64,000 nt of DNA from CAWEFA01 sp963851385 (GTDB taxonomy: Bacteria > Bacteroidota > Bacteroidia > Bacteroidales > DTGW01), in assembly GCA_963851385.1 (NCBI GenBank), contig CAWKPE010000019.1, positions 1 to 64,000 of the forward strand. Reading direction: 5' to 3'. Below the pieces are notes generated by a model. The model searched no databases and had not been told where the DNA came from. It worked only from the letters and a program-made list of their open reading frames with translations. Position numbers and translations under genes: made by a program. Each line of letters begins with the position of its first letter. Within the stretch, counting starts at the first letter, position 1. Positions 19,280 to 26,489 of the stretch are shown piece by piece.

Positions 19280-20470
19280 TTATTTTATTCTAATTTCAAC
19301 TCTTCTGTTTAATGCCCTGCCTTTTTCAATTCCGTTATCAGCAACAGAATTATTTTTACCAAATCCTTTCCATTTAATTCTTTTCAAAGTTATTGAATGA
19401 GATACAAAATAATCTGCCACAACTTTTGATCTTCTTTCTGAAAGTTTCTGGTTATAGATGTCGGTTCCTATGCTATCTGCATAACCTGAAATATCAGTCA
19501 GCACAGAAGGATTTAATTGTTCTAGCCTGACAATACTATCCAATTTATCCGTATAAATAGGTTTTAAAGTAGCGTCATTAAAATCAAAATAAATTATGAA
19601 AAGTTTTTCTTGAAATTTAGTTTCAGTATTATTAGCTGGTAAATTCTTAATTTTTCCTAAAGGAATTACATAAATATCATCAAACAAATAATAGCTGCAA
19701 TTTAGGCTGCCTGGTTTTTCAGTATCAACAACACGGGTATCTTCATCAGACTGAAAATTGCCAAGTATAATATAACTTTCACCACCAACAGCTTTATAAA
19801 TTCTGCCAATATCTCTCCATTTATACTTTTCTGTAATTGCTTCGTTATTTTTATTAAGTAATTGTGGCTTAAATGGCAAATGATAAATGCTGTTATTTAT
19901 ATCTACCAATGTATCGGACAAATAAAGTCCAATGCCATTTATAGCATAACGTGAAGCTCCAGCCAGGGAAGTTGAAAATCCTAAATAATAATATCCATCT
20001 TTTTTAAGCTTCTCTTTTAGTTTTGCTTCGATATATTCTCTTTTTTCTTCAAGATTTTGATTTGAGTTAATGTACATTCCCGGAATTAAACCCGTATAGC
20101 CAAAGCCGGTCCTTGCATATAAATTTCCTACCCAATTACCAGGAACTCCGGATTTGTCACTGCAAACATTGAAATAATCAGGAGTACCAAGTGTAGCCAT
20201 CATCCAGCTGTCTACAAAATATGATTTAGGAATTACAGAACATCCTTCAGGACAAACAGAATAATTTTCAAAACTATAATTAGGAACAAGGTTCAGATTG
20301 GTATCGCTTTTTAGTAATTCGATTTGATGATGAAACGAAGAATCTAAAATATTCTGGGCCCAAATAGAAATCCATAAAAATGAAAAAAAACAACAAATTT
20401 GAAATTTGATTAAATTCCTATTTCTAGATAAAAAATATTTCCAAGATATCTTTGCAAAACTATTTAACAT
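19280..20470 (-). CDS. OmpA-family outer-membrane/peptidoglycan-binding protein
   Basis: 396 residues. A signal-like hydrophobic segment lies near 24-38 (ICCFFSFLWISIWAQ). The middle domain (about 60-265) begins NLVPNYSFENYSVCPEG and resembles the Bacteroidota N-terminal module that precedes OmpA domains. The C-terminal OmpA domain (about 285-396) has ISGYADSIGTDIYNQKLSERR and ends ALNRRVEIRIK, which includes the expected peptidoglycan-contacting Asp and Arg. Its start overlaps the stop of the upstream DUF4403 gene by 11 bp, so the two are translationally coupled. A strong terminator follows. Confidence 0.9.
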   Translation of the reverse strand: MLNSFAKISWKYFLSRNRNLIKFQICCFFSFLWISIWAQNILDSSFHHQIELLKSDTNLNLVPNYSFENYSVCPEGCSVIPKSYFVDSWMMATLGTPDYFNVCSDKSGVPGNWVGNLYARTGFGYTGLIPGMYINSNQNLEEKREYIEAKLKEKLKKDGYYYLGFSTSLAGASRYAINGIGLYLSDTLVDINNSIYHLPFKPQLLNKNNEAITEKYKWRDIGRIYKAVGGESYIILGNFQSDEDTRVVDTEKPGSLNCSYYLFDDIYVIPLGKIKNLPANNTETKFQEKLFIIYFDFNDATLKPIYTDKLDSIVRLEQLNPSVLTDISGYADSIGTDIYNQKLSERRSKVVADYFVSHSITLKRIKWKGFGKNNSVADNGIEKGRALNRRVEIRIK

Positions 20471-21872
20471 TTACTGCAAGTCCTCCACTGACTTTTACAT
20501 TTAAAAATGCGTATCCGGGTTCAAATGAGATGTCCTGAATATCGAAATCGTTTATATCTGCTTTTATATTAATCCGGTTATTAAAAGGCAAAGAAGAAAC
20601 ACTTTTTTGCAGTTGTGTTCGCATATCATCAATATTCTTACCTAAATCAAATACTATTTTTTTCTGGATGGATTTGATAAAAAAGCTGTTGATTAACCAA
20701 TCTGCTTTATTAGCCAATATATTATTGGTTTTTGCGTCAAATTTCAGATGCTCAACTTTAAGACATCTCGTAGAATCAGTATATAAAGGATCAGCAAGTA
20801 TATACACGTCTCCCTTGATTTTTTTCGATTCAATATTCAATTTAATAATCAATGTCTTGTTTGAACCGATTAAATCTACATCCCGAACCAAAACATCTCT
20901 ATTTAATTTAGGTATAGTAAAGGTTTTTCCAGCAATTTCCTGTTTCAAAACTTTTTTTACTTCATTAAGATCTATCGCCACGGGAATATTTATTTCAAAC
21001 TTGTTATCTTTTGCCTGGATGTTCTGAACTCCCGGGAGTAAACCAGGATCAACAGGTTCAGGTTTATTGCCCACGATAGTTTTGATTTTCGTTTTTAAAC
21101 CCAGAGTAAGCAATATATTATTGTAATCAATTGAAACAGGCGGAGCAAAGTTAAATTCCGTTGGCTGAAATACTGCCCATATATTTATCGGACTATTTAA
21201 TACCTGAATGGGTTGGGTTAGCTGTTTCCAATAATTTTCAGCTTCAACTTTCAAATTATATGTCTTATTAATTTTATCATCAATCAAAGAATTAATTTGG
21301 GGAAGCATCTTTTTTAGCTTTTCCCTTGTAAGAGAAGCAAAGCAAATTGATATTCCAATAATATTAATACAAGGAGCCTTATCGACAATAAAGTCCGCGC
21401 TGGTTTGCGTTTTAATATTCCATTGATTGTCAATGGCAATTTTTGTAGAAGTGATAATTGTAAGGTCTGCATCAAAATCCTGGCTTTTTTCAATTCTCGG
21501 GCAAATGCCGCAAGCTTTGGCCGAAAAAGATGCTTTCCCCTGCACGTGAATAGGTATAGATGTATTAATATTGCCGTTTGTAGTTGTAATAGATATCCTT
21601 CCCCTGCGTTCAACATCAAGATCAATTTTTACATTAGAACCAACGTCAATGCTATCCTGCTTATAAAGTTGTTGAGGAACATCAGAGTTGGCATCAGTGC
21701 TTAAATTGTACAGGTTTAACTGGACAGGTATATTCATATACGATTCAGCTACAGGCGTCTCTATCTTTTCAGAACTTATATCAGGACGTTCTGTTTTTAA
21801 AGTTGTTCCACACGATACCAAAAACAAAACTAAGCTTAATAAAGAATAAGATTTCATGTTATGTTTTATCAT
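20460..21872 (-). CDS. DUF4403 family lipoprotein
   Basis: 470 residues. A lipoprotein signal with lipobox FLVSC is found at about residues 17-21; Met6 (21857) is an alternative start giving a shorter signal. The remainder matches DUF4403 in length and layout, with two related halves rich in VQGKASFSAK-like and INIKADINDFDIQDI-like strands that may form lipid-binding (TULIP-like) folds. Function is unknown; an outer-membrane location facing the periplasm is inferred. It is coupled by an 11-bp overlap to the OmpA-family gene. Confidence 0.85.
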   Translation of the reverse strand: MIKHNMKSYSLLSLVLFLVSCGTTLKTERPDISSEKIETPVAESYMNIPVQLNLYNLSTDANSDVPQQLYKQDSIDVGSNVKIDLDVERRGRISITTTNGNINTSIPIHVQGKASFSAKACGICPRIEKSQDFDADLTIITSTKIAIDNQWNIKTQTSADFIVDKAPCINIIGISICFASLTREKLKKMLPQINSLIDDKINKTYNLKVEAENYWKQLTQPIQVLNSPINIWAVFQPTEFNFAPPVSIDYNNILLTLGLKTKIKTIVGNKPEPVDPGLLPGVQNIQAKDNKFEINIPVAIDLNEVKKVLKQEIAGKTFTIPKLNRDVLVRDVDLIGSNKTLIIKLNIESKKIKGDVYILADPLYTDSTRCLKVEHLKFDAKTNNILANKADWLINSFFIKSIQKKIVFDLGKNIDDMRTQLQKSVSSLPFNNRINIKADINDFDIQDISFEPGYAFLNVKVSGGLAVNVK

Positions 21873-22191
21873 TAAATAAAAAAATAATATTTATGCTTAA
21901 CTCGAGAAATAATAAACGCTGATTAATCTTCATTGTTATGATTTTGAAATATTAAAAAGGGTTCACACAAAATTAATCTTTAAAAACAAATAAACTTTTA
22001 TTGTATCCATTCTTATTCATGAATAAATAAACAGTTTAAGTATTATAGGATATCTAATAATATTACGATGAACAATATTCATAACCGTTATAAAATATTA
22101 TATAAATGTTAATAACCTCAAAATAGCGGTTAATAACTAAGGAATTCATTTTATATATTTTAGTTCCTGAAAGTTTTTACTTTACATTAAA

Positions 22192-22233
22192 TAATTTTGA
22201 AAGGAACAGTTAGTTAAAATTAATTTTGAAATT
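22192..22233 (+). promoter_or_regulatory. Promoter -7 box and conserved leader of small paralog 1
   Basis: TAATTTTG (22192-22199) fits TAnnTTTG. The downstream stretch TTTGAAA, five bases and then AGTTAG (22208-22213) recurs before the second paralog at 34309-34326 (TTTGAAA ... AGTTAG) at similar distances from the ATG. No convincing TTTG -33 box was found. The rest of the 21873-22233 gap is AT-rich with no gene seen. Confidence 0.45.
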
Positions 22234-22425
22234 ATGTTTTCAAAACTTATAGAAGCATCAAAGCGGCAAGTACAAAAAGGGGCATACCAACTTAAATTTA
22301 ATGAACGAAATGAGACAGTATGTGTTCTCAACAGAAGAAACGGTAAATTAAGTTACGTTGTGTCAGGAGAAAATGATGAGATGCTTGTCGCCACTGTTGT
22401 TTATTTTGGTATACGTCATCGCTAG
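22234..22425 (+). CDS. Small conserved protein, paralog 1 (63 aa)
   Basis: A 63-residue soluble protein beginning MFSKLIEASKRQVQKGAYQL. It is 41/63 identical to the product of 34348-34542, with the conserved core KGAYQL-F-ERNE-V-VLN, SYVV and NDEML-AT--YFG-R. Coding is supported by conservation of protein sequence rather than DNA and by the shared leader. No signal peptide, Cys pair or known domain is recognised. It is monocistronic: 360 bp of non-coding DNA lies upstream and a bidirectional terminator downstream. Function unknown. Confidence 0.8.
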   Translation: MFSKLIEASKRQVQKGAYQLKFNERNETVCVLNRRNGKLSYVVSGENDEMLVATVVYFGIRHR

Positions 22426-22512
22426 TACAAAATAAAATCTTGTCGGTTCTGTTTAATAAACTGACAAAATCTTTACATTGGAAACCCTATCAACCTGATT
22501 TGAAGGTACTGG

Positions 22513-22555
22513 AAAAAATTCATGTGATTGAAAAGTCACATGAATTTTTATTTTT
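22513..22555. terminator. Bidirectional terminator between small paralog 1 and hisG
   Basis: A perfect 9-bp stem, TTCATGTGA (22519-22527) with TCACATGAA (22536-22544), has an 8-base loop. It is flanked by six A on the left (T-run for the minus strand) and TTTTTATTTTT on the right. It can stop both the plus-strand small gene and the minus-strand hisI-hisG transcript. Confidence 0.88.
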
Positions 22556-22562
22556 ATAGAAA

Positions 22563-23630
22563 TTAAAGATTCCTTGAGCCGTTGGAATTAATTACATCCA
22601 ACCCTTTAATAGAAGAAATAATTGGAATTGTATCAATATTTACTGCACCGAGTTTAGCAAGTTCATAACGTATTTTTGCCAATGGTAAATTCTTATCATC
22701 TTTTGCAACCTGGATGCTGATTTCAGTAAAAATTTTACCTGCATTCATTGTAGGCTCGTCTGCAAAAAGTTTATTTTCGGACAAATACTGCTCAATTTTT
22801 TTTAATCCGGAATTGGGTATGTTAAAAACAACCATTACTTTATTTTCAGCATTTACAGTCCCATTTAAGTTCAAAAGAAACATATCGAGCAATTCTTTTT
22901 TAACTTTATTCTTTTTTAATTCCGGGTTGATCCAGATACTTGTTTCCGATTCCATTATGGTATCGATAATTTTAAGCCCATAATTTTTAAGTGCACTACC
23001 GGACTGTGTGATTTCAATACCTATGTCAGCTCCATCATTTTTTACTTTCGCCTCAGTTTTTCCCCAGGTTTCATATATAACTATACCTTTTTTTATTTTG
23101 GCAGGTGATTTGTATTTTTGAACACTGAATAAAGAATAACTTTCAAATAATCCTATATTTTTCAATTTCGTTTGCAACCAATCCAGCGCAATATAAGGCA
23201 TTTCAGCTACTACTGTGATAATGTCTTTGTCATTAGAAATTAATTTAAGATATTCTTCTGCAGTTTTCGATTCAAATTCATTCTTAATTATTCCAACAAT
23301 TTTAACATTCCCACGGTTCAGGGAAAGAACATTTTCAAGTCGTATGTTTGTATTGTATTCAGTTTTAAATTCAAGAATTCTTTCTTTAATCCAATCATTG
23401 CCAGCTATTGCTACATCTAATTCATTAATTCCAAGTTGAGAGCCAAATTCCTGCGGACGACCATCCCATCCAAATAAATAATTCATCGTACTAAACTTGC
23501 TTGGGCCACCTGTTTCATAACCTGATGTTCTAAATCCAGAATTTTCCAATAACGAAATCAAGTTGCCTCCCCGTTTAGGATCAGCCAGAGAACCTGATGG
23601 CATACCTATTTTTAAAACGTCTGAATTCAT
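22563..23630 (-). CDS. hisG: ATP phosphoribosyltransferase, long form
   Basis: 355 residues. First step of histidine synthesis: ATP + PRPP gives phosphoribosyl-ATP. Catalytic-domain landmarks are GMPSGSL at the N-terminus, LDVAIAGNDWIKER (about 72-85), ITVVAEMPYIALDWL (about 138-152) and a PRPP-loop region ETWGKTEAKVKNDGADIGIE followed by LKIIDTIMESE. A C-terminal extension of about 80 residues looks like the ACT-like regulatory domain of HisG-L, which allows histidine feedback. It is longer than the usual 290-300 residues and has K where GSTE is common. It lies 9 bp after hisI; other his genes are not in the window. Confidence 0.88.
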   Translation of the reverse strand: MNSDVLKIGMPSGSLADPKRGGNLISLLENSGFRTSGYETGGPSKFSTMNYLFGWDGRPQEFGSQLGINELDVAIAGNDWIKERILEFKTEYNTNIRLENVLSLNRGNVKIVGIIKNEFESKTAEEYLKLISNDKDIITVVAEMPYIALDWLQTKLKNIGLFESYSLFSVQKYKSPAKIKKGIVIYETWGKTEAKVKNDGADIGIEITQSGSALKNYGLKIIDTIMESETSIWINPELKKNKVKKELLDMFLLNLNGTVNAENKVMVVFNIPNSGLKKIEQYLSENKLFADEPTMNAGKIFTEISIQVAKDDKNLPLAKIRYELAKLGAVNIDTIPIISSIKGLDVINSNGSRNL

Positions 23631-23639
23631 TTTGCAAAA

Positions 23640-24038
23640 TTATTTTTCAATTATTTCTAAACTATTGTTACCTGTTAATTTCCTATAATAGCAGGATGTA
23701 TAAGGATTACCATTCTCCTTCTTAGCATGGCATGCACCTTTTCCTATAGGAGTAACAAAATATAATAAAGAATTCTGTTCGCAATTTACACGTATTTCTT
23801 CAACTTTAAGCATGTCTCCTGATGTTAATCCTTTTTTCCACAATTCTTTTCTGGTCCTGCTGTAGTAAGTTGCAAAGCCACTTTTTAATGTTTCTTCAAA
23901 AGCTTCCTTATTGACAAAAGATAATATTAAAACATCTTTAGTTTTGAAATCTTGGGTAACTACAGGTATCAAATTGTTGCCATCATCACCAAAATTTAAC
24001 ATTAAATCTTTGCTATATTCTTTGCTCATAAAACTCAA
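23640..24038 (-). CDS. hisI: Phosphoribosyl-AMP cyclohydrolase
   Basis: 132 residues, the length of stand-alone HisI without the HisE pyrophosphatase domain. Motifs present: VTQDFKTKDVLILSFVNKEAF, YYSRTRKELWKKGLTSGD, the zinc Cys motif VNCEQNSLLY, and CHAKKENGNPYTSCYYR with the other metal ligands. It opens the purine ring of PR-AMP (third step of histidine synthesis) in the cytoplasm. It is first in a two-gene operon with hisG. Met4 is an alternative start. Confidence 0.93.
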   Translation of the reverse strand: MSFMSKEYSKDLMLNFGDDGNNLIPVVTQDFKTKDVLILSFVNKEAFEETLKSGFATYYSRTRKELWKKGLTSGDMLKVEEIRVNCEQNSLLYFVTPIGKGACHAKKENGNPYTSCYYRKLTGNNSLEIIEK

Positions 24039-24629
24039 TTTTTATAAATGTTCCGTATTAAAATTAATCAGTTTTCCGCTATGGTTTTCGGATTATGCAT
24101 TACTCAATTAATATTATCAATGTCTTTTATTTAAAATCAATTTTCAAAGGCCAAACTTTGACAAGCTCAGTATGACCAAGGTGCCAAAATTAATTAAAAA
24201 GCACGAACTTTTTATTAATTAGGTATAATCCTTACTAATTCTACTTTGACACATTTCAAAATCAACCAGTTTTTACACTTAATCCCTAAAGGGAACTGGT
24301 TGATTTTTCGGCTTTCTCCCTTTAGGGTTTGGGGTAAAAAAAGCTGAAAAAACTAAGAAAAACCTAATCTGTCAAAGTAGAACTAATATCGCAGAATTTG
24401 AAATTTTGCTAATGTATATTTAATAAATACGAGTCTGTCAATAAAGTTAAAATTTCTCGCAAAGCATGCTAAGATTTAGTAAAGAAACTTACATCTAAAG
24501 TACTTTGCGTTCTCTTCGTTATTCTTTGCCGACCTTAACGTGAAAATATTATTAACTTATATACAGACAATAATTAAATCAGGATATGAATACTTTTTTT
24601 TCTATATTTAGTCGCAATATTTAACACAA
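24039..24629. other. Intergenic region with nested palindromes
   Basis: No gene is visible in these 591 bp. It holds a stretch reading ccaaactttgacaagctcag near 24151, a hairpin ttaattaaaaag/ctttttattaatt (about 24190-24220), the MITE-like element at 24234-24387, and an AT-rich remainder that should include the promoters of hisI and of the acetyltransferase gene. Confidence 0.6.
24234..24387. mobile_element. MITE-like palindromic element, 154 bp
   Basis: Terminal inverted repeats of 18 bp match at 16 positions: actaattctactttgaca (24234-24251) and the reverse complement of tgtcaaagtagaactaat (24370-24387). Inside are a perfect 14-bp inverted repeat AAAATCAACCAGTT (24258-24271) with AACTGGTTGATTTT (24294-24307), and the pair ccctaaaggg with ccctttaggg. 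No coding capacity and no clear target-site duplication. Its architecture suggests a non-autonomous mobile or REP-like element. Confidence 0.5.
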
Positions 24630-25085
24630 ATGGAGCAAATAGATATTTCATTAGTCAAAGATGAAGAACGCAAATCAGTCGCTGAGATGCTTGCTCAATC
24701 CGAACCATGGATTACTCTATGCACTACAATGTCACAATGTCTCAAAACTTGCAATGATTTGGAATATATCATATTTGTAGCGCATTTGAAATCAATTCTG
24801 GTTGGAGCAATAATTCTTCATCACCGTGGTGTTGCAAGTTCTCCTTATGTCAAATCCATCATAGTGGCTAACGGATATCGCAGTCATGGTATTGGAGCAA
24901 ATCTTATGAAATATGCAGAAAATTATTTCAGAAAAGAATCAAAACATATGTTCTTATGTGTTTCATCATTCAACAAAGAAGCACAATTATTTTATAATCG
25001 GATTGGTTACAACAAGGTTGGTGAATTTAAAGATTACATAATAGAAGGTGAATCAGAAATTCTAATGCATAAAAGATTGCGATGA
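24630..25085 (+). CDS. GNAT family N-acetyltransferase
   Basis: 151 residues. GNAT features: VKSIIVANGYRSHGIGANLM (motif A, acetyl-CoA pyrophosphate loop, about residues 74-93) and CVSSFNKEAQLFYNRIGYNKVGEF (motif B, about 110-135). The fold acetylates an amine of a small molecule or protein; the substrate is unknown. Its stop overlaps the ATG of the following MFS gene by 4 bp (ATGA), so the two were translationally coupled before the transporter was truncated. Confidence 0.88.
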   Translation: MEQIDISLVKDEERKSVAEMLAQSEPWITLCTTMSQCLKTCNDLEYIIFVAHLKSILVGAIILHHRGVASSPYVKSIIVANGYRSHGIGANLMKYAENYFRKESKHMFLCVSSFNKEAQLFYNRIGYNKVGEFKDYIIEGESEILMHKRLR

Positions 25086-25444
25086 GAAACAATCAAGTGC
25101 CCTGGTCAATTGTCATCATGCTCTGTGCAACTGCCACTGCCAGCTATATATGCCGAGTGAATATCTCAACAGCAGGTCCATTGCTGATGAAAGAATTTAA
25201 ACTTTCTCAGCCTGCAATGGGAAGAATTTTCAGCGCGTTAATATTAGGTTATGCCTTATTCCAGGCTCCTGCCGGAGCACTAGCTGACCGTTGGGGTGCA
25301 CGAAAAGTGCTTATGTTTGTTTCCTGGCTTTGGGTAGCCATAACAGTAATTCAAATATTCATTAATTGGGGACCATTTCAAACATCTACAACAATTGCAT
25401 TATTATCGTTTATGACAATCCGCTTTCTATTAGGAATTCGATAA
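25082..25444 (+). pseudogene. Truncated MFS transporter (N-terminal 120 residues)
   Basis: The frame encodes the first three or so membrane helices of an anion:cation-symporter-like MFS protein: YICRVNISTAGPLLMKEF and ILGYALFQAPAGALADRWGARK, the latter holding the motif-A loop. It ends at FLLGIR-stop, where relatives continue GxGEAP. A full MFS protein has about 400 residues, so roughly 70% is missing. The break coincides with a GAATTC at 25434-25439. Sequence beyond is unrelated and reads on the other strand, so the break is a deletion, a rearrangement or a misjoin. Confidence 0.8.
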
Positions 25445-25568
25445 ACTCATTATAATTTTTTTCACTTTGGTCTCTTTTAAAATCAAAAATTAAATCCTCA
25501 ATAATATCACATAACACATCCAGTTCATCGTCATCACAATCCTGTAAGAAGGACATTGTTTCAGTCAT
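25410..25568 (-). pseudogene. N-terminal fragment resembling a DUF3944/YaaW-type protein
   Basis: A 52-codon minus-strand frame starts at ATG 25568. It begins MTETMSFLQDCDDDELDVLC and continues with an acidic, helical stretch. The pattern FLQxCxxxxLDxLxDII resembles the DUF3944 N-terminal module (DLxFLxxCxxEDL). Reading past the GAATTC at 25434-25439 it runs antisense through the MFS gene and stops at once, so the true gene was probably cut at that point. Similarity was judged by eye only. Confidence 0.4.
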
Positions 25569-25592
25569 ATTGTTACCTAAACGAATCCAGAT

Positions 25593-25781
25593 TTAGGCAG
25601 TATATTCAGCATGTCTTTCACTTGTAAAATGCATCTCACACCTTTTTTGCATGTACCATTTTACAAGCTCAGTGTCAAGAGGCAATTCGTGCTTTTTTTC
25701 TTCTTCAAATATTATGAGGTTTTCTAACAAAAGTACAAAATTGGTGCGGTATGTAACTATATTAGCTACATATTGGAATTT
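25593..25781 (-). pseudogene. Possible decayed small gene
   Basis: A minus-strand frame is open from 25781 to a stop at 25593-25595. It contains LPLDTELVKWYMQKRCEMHF and ends HAEYTA. It has protein-like composition and the same strand as the fragment 25 bp downstream, but no start codon at a sensible place. No family recognised. Between it and 25969 nothing else is apparent apart from AT-rich DNA before the lipoprotein gene. Confidence 0.25.
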
Positions 25782-25969
25782 TTATCGATACCTTTCGTCC
25801 TTTTACTATAGGAACCTATTATTAGAGATGGTTACAGGATTAGCGTGAGTTTTGTTAGAACTGCTGGCGATACTCCTTACAAAACAATAATAAATAACTG
25901 TTGTATATAAAAAAATAATTTATTTTATTTGTAAGGATGATTAAATCATCAATTTTTAAATTTAAGAAA

Positions 25970-26479
25970 ATGAAAAAAATATTAATAATATTAATTCTGC
26001 CATTCATGTTAACCGGTTGCAATAAGGATACTTTACCAGATGCAACTGACACTGGTGCAGGTACCTGTGGCATGTTGGTGAATGGGAAAGTTTGGGAATC
26101 GCACAAAATGGGATCGTTTTTTCAGATTTCTGGTTTAGGAGCTATAATCATTCATATTAAAAAAGAGTCCACTTTTTTGATTAGTGGTTTTTCAGGTAAT
26201 GAAACATTAACAATGTTTTTTACAGTTAATAATATTGGAAAATATCATTTTGATAATTCATTTAAACAACAACCGGATTCTTTAAGTTCCAATACTTCCT
26301 TTGTAATAGATACTATTTCCTATCAATTGACAGATACCCTGCAATCCGAAATTGAAATTACACGTTATGACACAGTTGTTAATATTATTTCAGGCACATT
26401 TTCAATGAATTTATTTAATTTCAAAGGGCAAGAATTAAGAATTACAGAAGGCAGATTCGATTTACGTTATAATCCATAA
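25970..26479 (+). CDS. Small secreted lipoprotein (DUF6252-like)
   Basis: 169 residues from ATG 25970, chosen because it opens a clean lipoprotein signal MKKILIILILPFMLTGC with lipobox LTGC; the in-frame ATG at 25937 would add 11 unneeded residues. The mature part starts with TCGMLVNGKVW and ends ISGTFSMNLFNFKGQELRIT, then EGRFDLRY. This is the frame of small Bacteroidota lipoproteins of the DUF6252 type (family call by memory of pattern). Function unknown; outer-membrane attachment inferred. The lipase-like gene follows after 10 bp, probably in one operon. Confidence 0.75.
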   Translation: MKKILIILILPFMLTGCNKDTLPDATDTGAGTCGMLVNGKVWESHKMGSFFQISGLGAIIIHIKKESTFLISGFSGNETLTMFFTVNNIGKYHFDNSFKQQPDSLSSNTSFVIDTISYQLTDTLQSEIEITRYDTVVNIISGTFSMNLFNFKGQELRITEGRFDLRYNP

Positions 26480-26489
26480 TATCAAAAAT

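Noticed and set aside
22234..22425. Toxin-antitoxin pair with the small paralog
   Set aside because: No partner gene overlaps or adjoins either copy, so a two-gene toxin-antitoxin module is not supported.
24039..24629. Transposase or integrase gene linked to the palindromic element
   Set aside because: No open frame with a DDE, HUH or tyrosine recombinase pattern occurs nearby in any frame.
25651..25848. 65-codon plus-strand open frame
   Set aside because: Ser/Tyr/Arg-rich without motifs, antisense to a better minus-strand frame at 25593-25781, so not listed as a gene.
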